DNA of 64,000 bases, from positions 32,010,260-32,074,259 of the forward strand of contig NC_034411.1 of assembly GCF_002078875.1 (NCBI RefSeq), written 5' to 3'. Shown in pieces: positions 26,501-38,420 of this stretch. A model generated the notes under the pieces. That model had not been told where the DNA came from and ran no database searches. It worked only from the letters and a program-made list of their open reading frames with translations. The position numbers were made by a program, and so were the translations under genes. The number at the start of each line of letters is the position of its first letter. Position 1 is the stretch's first letter. This DNA is from Numida meleagris. Its lineage: Eukaryota > Chordata > Aves > Galliformes > Numididae.

Positions 26501-29500
26501 GTGATTCAGAGACTTCCTGAAGCATAGGCTGTGCCCAACCCTTTATGTTCAGCGTATTCTTTTGGATGCATCTTCCACAAACTTGTTTAATCTTTCTGAG
26601 GACATTTATGCTTTGGCAGTCACAACATCCTGTGGGAATTAATTCTGCGTTTAACATGTAGGGTGAGCTGAAACAGCCCACGAGTTATTTACCTATACCT
26701 GTTTTCTTGATGTTGCTGTAACTCTCGCCAGTCTTGTACACATCTGGAGAGGTTCCAGCCATCCCTGCCTGAGATGCCTCCATTTCCCCACAGTGTTCAG
26801 GTTCAGCGCTCACTACTCAACATATCAAGGTAGTTTTCTGCACGCCAGACTGCTGCGTGCTGACAAATACCTGCCAGCAGCTATGGGTTTTGTCTTGGGA
26901 AATTCCAGGTAAACGTGATACCTCAGCTTCTCGGAGGTAGCAGCTGCTGCTTTTGCTCAAAGGGAATTCCCAGCGACTTTGATCTGTGAGAGAGGACATC
27001 ACCCCCACGTTGCTTTGCTGCAGCGAGGTAAAATGTTTGTCAAGGACATGTGGCAGGAGCTGCTTCAGCAGCAGCAGGCCAGATTCCTTCATCACATTCC
27101 TCAGCCACACATGCCTTACTGACAGTGAGGCTCTTTGGTCACCCCAGTGACAGCACAGCCAGAGTCTGAGGCAAAGAGCAGCAAGCAAGAGCTGAACAAA
27201 TATCAGTCATTTCTCTCTTATCACTTGTGGGGATCTACAGGAATGTTAGATCTCAGCCTTTTTACTTTCAAAATTCGCTGTCTTTGGTGCATGAAAAAGC
27301 ACTGAAGCTTTTAGGAGGTCGGCTAAATGAAGAAATACTGTTAATTAACACAAGACTGTAATTGGTTGTGCTTGCTTTGGGTGTGATGCACTGGCCAGCC
27401 TCCTGGGCTGATGTTATGCTACGTGCCGTGTCAACCTGTAGTAAGAATGCCTGTGCAGGGGAGCTTAGCAAATGCATCCTTTGAAGTGAATGAAATAAGA
27501 GAGTTGAGCGGGCAGGAAAAGGAAAGGGAGGGCAGGAAATATGGTATGAGGCACATGGCCCCACCAGACTTGTGGCACAACCCTTTATAGTCTTAGTGGC
27601 GAAAGCTATGTAGACCATGTATACCGGCTATTCCAGATAAAAATCCGGACCAAAGTGTCAATCTTTTGTATCATTCTGACAGGAGCAAGGCACAGAGGTA
27701 CTTCAAACTCATTCCATTCCCCTCGTGGTGTGTGTGTGTCAAGCAGGCAGTGGCTTAGGCAAGGCAGCATCCCACCTTCTAAGCATCACAAAAAGGTCTT
27801 GGAGATTATTTAAGAGCATTTTTCTCTGTGAAAATGCTTGATTGTATTATTCAACATGGAAAAGGACCTTCCCTAGCACTAGCCCTATTGAGAATGCCCC
27901 TAGATGTTCCAGGGCCATTCACAAGACAGGCAGCCAGTGTATAAATGCTTTTTTTCCAAGTGCCAGAAGTGCCTCCTTGTAGCAATACTCCTGCTGCACA
28001 GCTGTGCTCCCAGGTGAGAAGAGTTGCTGAGTGCCTGTGAACATTCTGAGCCATTCCACTGCTGCACAGTTTTTTCTTATGGTAATGGGCAGAGCCTCAC
28101 CCCATACTGCAGTGCTTGGCCTAGGGAAGCTTCAGAGGAGGCTTTGTCCAAAGCCACTGTCAAGGGCCAGACAGAGCTGGTGGCTATGAGTCCCATCTCC
28201 ATACCAAGCCTGCTGTGTGACCACCAGCCAGTCACTCCAATTTTCTGAGGCTTATTCTCTCTTTATTAAGCTGGAGATAGCAGCACTTGCACCACACAAT
28301 GCCACCCTTTATCCCTCCGGACATACCATATTTGTCATTATATAAACTCTGTCAGGACAAAACTTGCAAGTGCACTGAGAAGTTGTCCTGCCCATCCACA
28401 GTACGGCCAAGGAGGACCAGGCATTACTTACTGCAGAGGATGCACTGAACAAGCTCTATACATTTCAGAAATGCAGAAACACACTGCAGGGGCTGCCAGG
28501 TTTGCTTTGCCTTTAGGATCAATAGGAATACCGTGGCGGAAATGCCCATGCGAGCTCCTGCAGTGGCACGGAGCTGCGGCAGCCCGCCGGCTGCTGCTGC
28601 CGAAAGCCGATCCTCAGCTGCCACCTGCAGAGCACACAGAGAAAGGCAGCAGAATGCGCAGCGTGGGTTTGTAGGCTCCTCGTGAGGGGGACTGAAAGCC
28701 ATCACGGAGCGCCGGAATCGCGGTCAGTAGCCAGGGCGAAATGGCAAACACAATGCCACGGGGTTTGTGCATGAAAACCTGTCCGCATTTTCAGGTGCCC
28801 AGGTAGGAACTGCCCGAACTGCTGATCTGAGGATGTGGCCAAGAATTCACACCAATGTGATGTGGTAGCAGGAAACAGTTTAAGTAAAGCCTGTAGAAAG
28901 AGGAGCTTGGCAGGAGAACCTGAAATCATCCAGAGGCCGCTGCAGCATTAGATGCAGGAATTAAGTTCCTCTTTTTAAACTAAATCCAATAGCTACGCAG
29001 TGTAAATTGAACTCAGTTCAAGCACAGTGCAGCCATACCTTAGAGGGGTGAACTTTCAGGCATCATGATGCCAACAAACTTGTTGCTGATTTTAGGCACG
29101 TTCCTGTTCAACAGGCTGCTGTGCTTCTTGCAAAATACGCCTTGGATGCCTGTGCTTAAAACAGAGATGGTACCTATCTGCACAGACCAAAACTCCCAAG
29201 CAGGGCTGTTTTGCCATGCATTTGTACACTGCCTAGTGAAATAGGGTCTCCTCATCATTTATGATGTCAGGAGGGTAGTGTGGAGTGAAAAGAAGAATGC
29301 TCCAACTTATTTATGGCTGCCAGGTGTGTCTTACGTTTAAAATAGTGATTGGGGGGAAAAATATGGAAAACGGGGAAAAAAAAAGCAAAAAAAAAGATGC
29401 TGTACCTACCAAACCTCTAATGCCATCTGCTGAGAAAACACTGGAAATGAAGTCTTCAGCTGACTATTTCTTGTGCTATTCTTGATATTGCTGTCTTAAC

Positions 29501-30769
29501 ATTTCCACCATATAAATATATTGGAAGGATTTTAAGAAACTCGGGAGAGCAACTGTGAGTGTAAGAAATAGTGTACTATTACAGGTTCAAATGACAGAAC
29601 TTTGTTTTCAGCACTACTCCAGACACTAACTCCTTGTAGTTCATAATTACTACTGATATGCAGCTTTAATTTTCTCTTTCTTTGCTCCTAAGATAGGCAC
29701 CTAAAAAATTATCCTAAATAATATTTGCTTTCCTCATTGCAGAAAGGGGAGATTACGAGCAGCACTGTGACTCCTTAAAGTCACTCGGTAATAGACGAAA
29801 AAAGCCTTTTTCTCCAAGAAACCTCCATATGGAGCAAGTGCCTACAAACCTGAATTGAGCACTGGCCCTTGGAGATTGGAAATTGGCACAGGAGAATAGT
29901 GAAGCCTATTTTTGAATGACCTTAAAATGTTTTATGCCAGCATAAACCTGCTGATGTCCGAGCAGTTACTGTGTATGGCAAAAGAAGGGAGGAGGTCATT
30001 GGCTAGGATAGCATTGAACAGGGGCACAGTACTGAAACAAAACGAACAAACAAAAACCCAAATTGTTTATTTTGTAGACTTACATAAAAGTAAATACATC
30101 TCTAAGGTAGGGGCTTGTTTTCATTTCAAGATACAGTGTAGAAATGTAAAACAAAAAGTAATACAATATTGAGGTGTATCGCGGGCTGCAGCAGCAGCAG
30201 TTTTTAACAAATACATGAAAAGTTTTCAGAGTAAAAGGAAAAAGATAATAGATATCTCAAAGTACTTTAGCTGTCAAGATACTAGGTAACCTTAAAATAT
30301 TCAGCTCAGAGGGAGGGAAGCAAAACATACTTTTACATTACATTTACAGAAAGGAAAATAAACAAGCTGTTAGTGTTGTTTATGCATTTCCTTACTGAAA
30401 GGGAAAAAAAGCACTTGGAACATTCAGGACCCTTCTCGTTTAGATGTCTGAAACAAAGGGCAATAGAAGGCATCAACAGTTCAGAAAACAAAGGCTGTCA
30501 GTCCACCACTGCCGACTTCATGACAAATCAGAGCCCCAGTGAGATTTTATGAGCCACTAAAACACGCCACATCATTAACAGCAAAGAAAACCCAATCCAT
30601 GTAACAAATGAAAACAGCTGAGACTGACAGCCTCAAATAGACCTCTGATGAAAATGGCACAGTAACTTTGAGGATACTTGATGATCTAATTCATCGAAAG
30701 AACAGAAGACTTTAGTGAGATTCTTAGCTCTTGCATAGCAAAAGAAGTAACAAAGCTATATTTAAATAG

Positions 30770-30934
30770 TTAATACATTTTTATTTGTAATGATTTCACA
30801 TCCAGCTGGACCTTTCTTTTATACTGGTCACTGTCTGGGGAAAATGGTCTTCCTTTGCTTGCCCGGATATTATGCTGGTGAGGATGCACGGTAACAGCAT
30901 AAGTACATAAAAAATTGCTAGGGTGGGTTTTGCC
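30770..30934 (-). CDS. Candidate terminal coding exon, unrecognised
   Basis: On the minus strand a strong acceptor (ttctgctttccag) is followed by 54 open codons and a TAA. An AATAAA (plus-strand TTTATT near 30,779) sits just before that stop. The peptide starts GKTHPSNFLCTYAVTV and ends VKSLQIKMY; it matches no family I know. The open frame also continues upstream of the acceptor, so the splice site is not needed to explain it. No partner exon was identified. It may be chance, part of a 3' UTR, or a real last exon; transcript data would decide. Confidence 0.2.
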   Translation of the reverse strand, partial: GKTHPSNFLCTYAVTVHPHQHNIRASKGRPFSPDSDQYKRKVQLDVKSLQIKMY

Positions 30935-33900
30935 CTGGAAAGCAGAATAAATTGAATGTTTTTTCATCTTTATTTCCGGAAAGGTCATTGAGCAGTTGGG
31001 GTAACTGAGCCATAACTATACCAAGTGGCTTCCTAGAGTCACTGAGAAGTACAAAGCCGTTCCCCAAATCCTTCACCTAAAGTCTACTTCTTAGGTGACA
31101 GCAGTCATAAATACTCACATACATCACTACACATCTTATTGTATTTTTGCACTACAATTGGTGTGGCAAAATAAACATTTCTGGGAATGTTTACTCCTTG
31201 AATATACTGAAAAACTGAATACAAGAAAGAATGTAAAAAAAAAAAAAGTGTATTAATGCATTAAATGCATTACATAAAATGCGTATTCAAACATAGTTTA
31301 AACTGCATGCACAGCCCCTTCCGTATTGCCTAATAATATCTTATTTCCAAAATATAAAGAAGTTGGATTTTCTAAGCGTGACAAAGCTGTTCTTGAATGC
31401 AGTTATAGTAGAAAAGCGCAATGCTTGGAGTCAGTGATAATCCGAATGAGCAGACACAGAAATGATAGTCAGTGTTTTGCTTTCCATACAACATTCAGTT
31501 CTTTACTCAGCCATTCATCAACACTGATTTTAAAACTTTCAGGAAAGTAACTCAAATTTGGTATTTTAAACTTGCATTATCAACTTCAATATCTATACGT
31601 GACTAACAGAAAATTTTGTTTTGTTTTAAACATGTCTTTTACACTTTCTTTTAACAAGCTGACAGATTTGCTTAGTTCATTTGATATGAATAGAAGTTTC
31701 CCTGGAGGAAAGGTTATTTACACAAACATGTCCCAAACACATGCTTGCAGCACACAGCTGCCAAGAAGCCAGTAAGAAATGTATGTACTCACGTGATCTT
31801 GGTATAACAGCTGGCTCTCTCCTCTGTTATTTACTATTGAAGTTCCCTGCAAACTTTGTTCCAAATGCTTGATACTGCTGTGATTAAGAAAGATAAGGAA
31901 ATACAACCAAACAAGTAGATGAATGAGATCAAACAGTGAAAGGAAAAGTGGGAGGCAAAAGTCACTTGTGTATGACCTTATAGAAATGTGCACAGATTTT
32001 ACTTAAACTCAGGGAGTTCGATGGATGCAAATGGCGATATTTATATATGGTAAATGCAAAGTTATAATCTAGTCTTTCATTAGGTGTTGACTTGAGAAAT
32101 GTAGTTTGCATTTCTAAAGGACTAACTCTTCATGTTTTAGCACTATAATTTCACTTAGCATTTTTTAAAATGCAACTTTTCTGGTGTTTGAGGACTGCTC
32201 AGCAGAAAGCTCTCATGCAACTTTGTTTTTATCAGATGGAATAAAAAGCTGAAATATTCTATATTGAGCAGGCAACGTGATTCTCTGTGTTTAGGTCCCT
32301 TGCAACATAGGCGCAAAGTTGCAGTTTTTGCTTTAGACTCAGCTGACATCATCTCTGCATTGTTACGCCTCCTGTACGTGCACAGCATGATCTAGAAAGT
32401 GAGTTATAATGGAGACAATCCCACTGCAAGGCTGATAGAAAAGTAAAAGCTGTGCACAAAAGAACAGTATACACTACATACATTAGAGATACATTGCATT
32501 TCTATTTGTGTTCACATGATTTCCAGGTGATGAGTTTTATTAGTACAGACTTTTGATGAAAGTCTTTAAGATAGCTTAGAAGCAAAAATACTCCCAGTTT
32601 AGAGCAAGGTTGAAAAAAAAACAGAGTCACTACGTATGTGAGCAGCCAGCACTACATGGTTCTGTCCTCTATTGCAATGCTGAGAACAACCAGAATGGGA
32701 TAGTTAGCTAGAGGGCAAATGGACAGATACAAAACATGCTGACTTCACACACAAAGCCATGGGAGGAGGGACTGGTGCCCGTATACTGTGAGGTTAAAAA
32801 CAAAACCGAAGGACTCATATTCATTTTTTATTGATCACTAAAAGAATTAAGAGTACACTCAGTTAGACTACAATAAATGTAGACCTGTTGGCACTATACC
32901 GTACACTGCAAACGCCTTTGAGGTAAGGAGTATTAGTTACTGTATATTTGCTGTTTTGTGACGTGCTAGGTCCAGCTGCATTGAAGAATGTCTAGGTGCT
33001 ATTGAAGAGGAAAGCTAAAATGTTAGCAATTTATGATCCAAATTGCATTTGCACCCAGGTTAGAAATGCATTTTTTCATGACTTCTGGCACAGTTTATGG
33101 ACAGAGGCCTTCTCAGCTATTTTACAAATCAAATGAATATACTGGGAACAACAGCTGCACTCTTCCCTTCTCACCTTCATGGTTATTTTTCAAAAGAAGA
33201 ATGATCTTGTTCATCCATCGACTGCGTGTACAGTTAAGCACTTTGTTTACCATGCCCAGACAATTCTCATCAAAATCAGCCTTTGGTACTTTGCCCTCTG
33301 CCAACCCCACCCCCAACCCTGACTTTACCTGCGTGAATAGTCATGTAGCACCAGGGACAGATTGTGTTTAAATATTTAGATAAGGAGCAGTTCAAGTGAT
33401 TGCTGTTCTGTATCTGGCAAATTCTTAAGATATAGGAGAATGGTGTATTGCCATACATACTGCTGCCTAAGAACAATCTCTTTGAAACTGCAGTACTATA
33501 TGTATGAAACCGAAGATGGTAATTTTTGAAGACAAAGTTATTCCATTTCAGCTCTGATTTTAATCAAAATTTCATATTCATATAGTTACATTTAATAAAT
33601 AACTCTCTTTGACTCCATTATCCAGATATGATTATAATCTATGGAGAAAAGTAAGATATTTTGAGGATGTAAGTAATCACAGAGTAGCTGTTTTATGTAG
33701 ATCAGCTGACCTGTGCTCTAGAAGTCACTATCTGAACTGACTGGAAGAGGTTCTGATGGTAATCCCACATTGTTTGTATTTTTACCGGGTGATAGGAAAC
33801 CATGCCATAAATCACTGGACTTAATGCAGAATAAAGAATACAAGCATGCATATAAAACTTAGGACTTTTTGTCAGGTAGAAGAGGAAGCATGGTACATTT

Positions 33901-34349
33901 AGGCTCGCTATCCTACAAATTGGCTATCCAAACTCATGTTATAACTCTTAGGGAATCTGTCAGTATTTATTCTGCTTAGATAAGTAGATTTTCTATCTTA
34001 TATTTTAGTGGTAGTTGTTTTAAAGCAACTTCTAAGGTCTGTCTTGTCTACCACTGATACTCTTCTGATGAGTAAGCTTCTCTACCAATGGATGGGGGAA
34101 GAATGAAACTGGGAAAAATAAAACATGGAAGATTATTCATAAAATGCATTAATTTAAAAAAATAATCTTAAGCATTTGGTATTTTTATTCATTTTCTAAG
34201 AAGAGAAATTGCCAGGACATATCAAACTACTTCTGTTCAAAACCATATTATCAGCATTGCCACGTAACAAGAGCTTCAGAGGAAAAGACAAATGGAATAG
34301 GTTCAGGATATCTGCTGCACAGGAAGCCATCCATTGTCTTTATTTCAGG

Positions 34350-35090
34350 AAATCATAGAATATTCCTAATAGGAAGAGACCCGCAACGATCACAGTCCAC
34401 CGCCTGGCTCCACACAGCACTATCCAAAATCCAAGCCCCATGACTGAGGGCATTGTCCAAACATTCCTACAACTCCGGCAGCTTGGGCCTGCCCCCACTG
34501 CCCTCTGGTGCAGATCCTGTCCCTAACCCCCAGCTGCCCCTCCCTGACACAGCTCCATGCTGTTCCCTCGGGCCCTGTCGCTGTCACAGAGAGCAGAGCT
34601 CAGCGCTGCCCCTCCGCTCCCTGTGAGGAGCTGCAGCTGCCATGAAGCCTACCCTCAGCTCCTCTGCTCTGGGCTGAGCAAACCCAGGGACATCAGCTGC
34701 TCCTCACACACATCTTGCCTTCTAGATCCTTCGTCATCTTCGAAGCTCTCCTTTGGACACTCTCCAGTAGTATTATGTCCCTCTTATATTTTCATTGATG
34801 AAAGCATTGAAGAGAACTGGTCCAAAAACAGCGCCCAGCAGAAGCCCACCAGTGACTGGCCCTCGGCCTGATGTAATCCCATTTACTTTTGGCCTGACCA
34901 GTCAGCCAATTGTTCACCCATCGCATTATGTTTTTATCTGGCTGTATGCTGGACATTTCATCTAGATGGACACTGTGAGAAATAGTTGCAAAAACTTTGC
35001 TGAAATCCAAAGAGATTATACCTTGGTAAACAAGGTGGGTAATCTTGTCATTAAATAGAAGACTACATTTGTTGAGTCACTTTGATGAGC
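34350..35090 (-). mobile_element. CR1 LINE fragment including reverse-transcriptase part
   Basis: It begins with 'aatcatagaatattcctaat', the reverse of the CR1 ATTCTATGAT tail, then runs through the CR1 3' region. Near 34,790-35,010 a minus-strand frame still resembles CR1 reverse transcriptase (DFSKVF, then MRWVNNWLTGQAK). There are many point changes. Copies at 48.6-49.9 kb share the 'agagcagagctcagcgctgc' block, so they are related subfamilies. It lies 3' of the candidate minus-strand gene and of NANP. Confidence 0.9.
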
Positions 35091-35510
35091 TCTAATTTTG
35101 TGCTGAAGTTTTTCAAACACGTAAAAAAAAACATCCCCATTTCTGATGCTGCCACTATGCAGCTTAACACCTTACACATACAAAGCCCCTGAACAAGAAC
35201 GGAGACACTATGACACGCAGGTCTGTGGTACTTTACACACGTGGCACAGCCAAATGCTTTCTTGGCAAGTCAGACTTGACGAGCAATGAACCACTGTTAG
35301 GAATTCAGTGTGGTCTACACAGTCAGGCCAAGAAGTATAAACATGCAGAATTATTGCTTCAACCTTTGAAATGATGAGAACTACACATATTCAATGCATC
35401 TAAATATCAAGGTCACAGATTTTTGAAGCTAATTCTGTGCTACTACAAAAGAAAAAACACAGTTACCTACAGCAAGAGTGCTAAACAAAATGTTTTATAA
35501 ACAAAATACT

Positions 35511-35516
35511 TTTATT
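35511..35516 (-). terminator. Candidate poly(A) signal, minus strand
   Basis: TTTATT on the plus strand gives AATAAA on the minus strand. It is the second such hexamer after the unrecognised terminal exon at 35,899-36,057. It could serve that transcript or a long NANP 3' UTR. Confidence 0.3.
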
Positions 35517-35766
35517 AGACTAGTACATGGGTTGTCTTAAATACAGTTAGTATACTGTTGTTACAGTTCATTTAATCTGAAGGCAAAGTTACTGAAGATT
35601 AACCTCAGGAGATATTTATCTGAGAAAATGCGATTAAAAATAAATAGAATTTCCTGTTCTCTTTTTTTAAGTGTGTTTTGGTAGTATAATTTAAACTAGA
35701 TAACTTATCTAATAAAGCATATCACTAAGCAAAACCAGAACTTAACTGGAACTGAATACAGACAAT

Positions 35767-35772
35767 TTTATT
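35767..35772 (-). terminator. Candidate poly(A) signal, minus strand
   Basis: AATAAA on the minus strand, about 130 bases after the TGA of the candidate terminal exon. That is a normal short 3' UTR distance and gives mild support to that exon. Confidence 0.4.
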
Positions 35773-35898
35773 CACTTCTTTTTACTTCTGATTTGAAAGT
35801 GATTACACCATTACATTTACTTTTCCATTTCCATTAATAAAACTATTTTTCACTTGGTTTTCTGTAACAGCTCCATCAAGGAAAACCATCTTGAGTAT

Positions 35899-36057
35899 TC
35901 AGATATTCCAGATACCTAATCCAGTTTTTTGGGTAACGGCTTCTAGGAAGACTTCCGATGGAAAAATACCTTGTATCTTTTCTTCTTGTTTTATAGCAGC
36001 ATCAAAATAACATCGCCCTAACTGGAAGCTGGTAGTCACATCCAGCCTGGTACAGTA
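35899..36057 (-). CDS. Candidate last coding exon of an unrecognised minus-strand gene
   Basis: After an acceptor with a pyrimidine run (ctttttttccattgtgag), 52 codons stay open to a TGA. The peptide begins YCTRLDVTTSFQLGRCYFD and ends TQKTGLGIWNI. It has balanced composition, unlike the low-complexity chance frames around it. The exon starts in phase 0, matching the phase at which the candidate exon 37,757-37,853 ends. A poly(A) hexamer follows at 35,767. I do not recognise the protein and claim no function. Chance cannot be excluded, since 52 open codons alone are not rare in 64 kb. Confidence 0.4.
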   Translation of the reverse strand, partial: YCTRLDVTTSFQLGRCYFDAAIKQEEKIQGIFPSEVFLEAVTQKTGLGIWNI

Positions 36058-37756
36058 CTCACAATGGAAAAAAAGTGTATTTAGGTGTGGCCTCTACAGA
36101 CCACGCTATCCCCTGAGTGTTCAGTTACAGCATTTTTTTCATAGATCATAAATATAAGAAAATAACTGGCTAAAACCAAGTGCAAAACAAAGAATGGACT
36201 CTTATAAAACAAGAGACCTTTTAAACAACGAGCAGGCTCAGCATCTTACTTCAGAATGATGCAACAGCAAGAGAATACAAGCCTCAACTTACATTAAAAA
36301 ATGGTAACCTGGCATATAAATATCCTTCAAGCCCACAGACAGAAACATGAATTACTACTACTTGTTATTTTACATCACAGCTGGTTCAGAAACCTCATTT
36401 TGACGCAAGTTCTGTTAGCCTGATGCCGTGCAAACAGTGCAGTTAAACTGCTGCTACCTTGGGGCACTGTTGTAAACAAAGTTGTTTTCCCTCAGTATGG
36501 TTAAAATAGATTACTTCAACTAAGCTATCTTTTCAGGGATTCATCTAACCTTTTGGATATATTTCTACTTTTAAATAATATTCCTGGCAGACTCAAAGAT
36601 CTTCTTTCCTTTTCTCTCAGTTGCTCATTACAAGGAACGTTATTAGCAATGTTTTGCCCATCAGCTATACAACAGTGACTGTTCACATATTCTCCCAAAG
36701 GCAAAATAAAATTGTAACTTAGGCCTCTTACTCCAGTAACAAAGGCGTGTCCAGTCAGTCCCACTGGCTCACATTACACGTGGCAACTCACTATATCACT
36801 TGTGAGTTATGCCTGTTTCCTCATAGGTACAAGTGGAACCTGCCTCTGCTCTCAGTCATCCTAGCATCTGAAAGGTCTTGGCTAGATGACAATAAGAACA
36901 CGGATAGTTCTACCATTTCCAAGTGTTGATTTGATGAACGAGGTTCAAACTTGAACAAACATGTCAACCTATTTCAAGGTAGGCAAAACTTAGTTTGATG
37001 GAAATTATACTCACTGCCAAGTAATTTAATCCAGATTAACACCCTCCTCTAAACAGAATCCATGACACTACATTAGACTTTCTTAACAGCATCAATTAAA
37101 ATTCACGTAAACAAAGGTACATTTTTTCTATACATTTCTTGTGTACACTCACCCAAAATTTTCTTATTTCTTTTGTTGTAAGTACAGGAAGTACAGCAAG
37201 TTTAAATTATTAAAATAATAATCTGGGAAAGAGAAATCCTGGTGTTTCAGAGGGTGATGTCAATAACATCTAGTTTCAAATGTTCCACCAAATGCACATA
37301 CACACCATGAAACTGTATACAGCACTGTAAATACATATGACATCATTTTCCAAGTTTTCTGGTTTCCTGGAAAAGCGTTATGAAAGCCATTTACAAACAA
37401 CTAACTCGCATCTTCTCCGGAGTAAATCACATGAGACACATGTGGAAATGGAAGTAAGGAGGGATTGTACAGCAGTGCCATTCAAACGGTCAAAAAAAGC
37501 ACTGATCCTGCAGCTGAATCTGAGTGGTCATGTACCTGAGCAAGACCAAGAACAGTTTCTCCAAAGAGTCTGATCAAAATTCTCTAATAAAATCAGACAG
37601 AACAATAATATGAACTGCCAAAGAAGTTACGGTACGGTTAAAATGATCACTGAAAGTATCTCTGTTGTATCAATTATATTTCAACAAAAATCATAATCTG
37701 ATTTACAAGTACACTGCTTTTTTGTAGCACCGAGATGATGTAAAGTAAAAACTTAC

Positions 37757-37853
37757 CCACTGAGTTCCTCTGATAAATGGTCCCCTGGACAAATGCAAAT
37801 TTGTATGTACATTGAAGTACTTTTGGCAACAGGTACAGATTCCATAAAAGTCA
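37757..37853 (-). CDS. Candidate internal coding exon of an unrecognised minus-strand gene
   Basis: A 97-bp segment lies between a strong acceptor (ttttttcagtctttgcag) and a strong donor (GTGG|gtaagt). In the frame that joins the exon at 35,899-36,057 it encodes 32 residues, starting DFYGICTCCQKYFNVHTNLH and ending GTQW. The C-x2-C...F...L spacing loosely recalls a degenerate zinc knuckle, but this is speculation. A second frame is also open, so the frame choice rests on phase agreement with both neighbours. It lies 570 bases downstream of the NANP stop, on the same strand. Confidence 0.4.
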
Positions 37854-38036
37854 CTGCAAAGACTGAAAAAAATGCTAAAACTTGAAAAGGGATCAGAGAA
37901 AAATCACTTCCTAGTTGTTCGCTATATAAGTTCTATCAATAAATTCCGTTTTTAGGAATAGCAAAATTCACTTCAGTTTCTGAGATACGCTGTAGATGGA
38001 CTGCGAAGGTCTGCAAATTGCAAAACACTTTCTCAC

Positions 38037-38087
38037 CTTTGTGTTTTATGTGCTGCAAGCAAGGTCTGAACTGAAGCTTCTGCTGAA
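38037..38087 (-). CDS. Candidate upstream coding exon of an unrecognised minus-strand gene
   Basis: The segment ends at a good donor (AAAG|gtgaga) with two spare bases, exactly the phase needed by the next candidate exon (37,757-37,853). The joined reading is ...VQTLLAAHKTQS then DFYG. The acceptor is uncertain: AG dinucleotides at three nearby positions could serve. A further 39-bp segment at 38,288-38,326 could precede it in phase but is too short to trust. No start codon was identified, so the 5' end may be further upstream, even beyond NANP. Confidence 0.3.
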
Positions 38088-38420
38088 CTTACAGGTCAGC
38101 AAAGCAAATAACCATCACCGAATGATCAAAACATTCAGATTTTTTTTTCCAGTATAGAAACAAGGGACTTTGGTCAGAGACAAATATATTTTAGCCACAG
38201 TCCGTCAAAGTAATTTCCAGGTACAGGCAGTTACTTTAAGTTAACCGCGCTTGCATCCCTTAAATTAATCCAGTACTCTGTATTTACCCTGTTTCACTGA
38301 CAACCGTGTTCTTCCTCGCCCACCCGCTGTTTAAGAAAACATAGCATACACGAGTTCAAAATCCTAGGGTCAGATTTTTAGCAAGAGCACAGCCAACAGG
38401 TCCCTGCCGCGCTGCAGCCC

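Larger units (their letters stand above)
22871..34349. other. Gene-poor intergenic stretch
   Basis: No well-supported gene was found. One weak splice-bounded open segment on the minus strand (30,770-30,934) is listed separately. A small (AC)n run lies at 23,515-23,528 and a (GT)n run near 27,728. A more GC-rich, CpG-containing patch occurs near 28,540-28,760, and an AT-rich stretch with many homeodomain-like TAATTA/TTAAAT cores lies near 24,300-24,800. Confidence 0.5.

Noticed and set aside
34557..34871. 104-codon plus-strand frame
   Set aside because: Antisense reading of CR1; a related frame recurs in the CR1 copy at 48.8 kb.
36525..36764. Open minus-strand frame between the two candidate exons at 36.0 and 37.8 kb
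   Set aside because: It looks protein-like but starts at GTG, and no pair of splice sites uses it cleanly in phase; a 36-bp sub-segment would fit but is too short to trust.
38288..38326. 39-bp segment with acceptor and donor, in phase with the candidate exon at 38,037
   Set aside because: Too short, with a moderate donor only. Noted in the feature text instead of being called.
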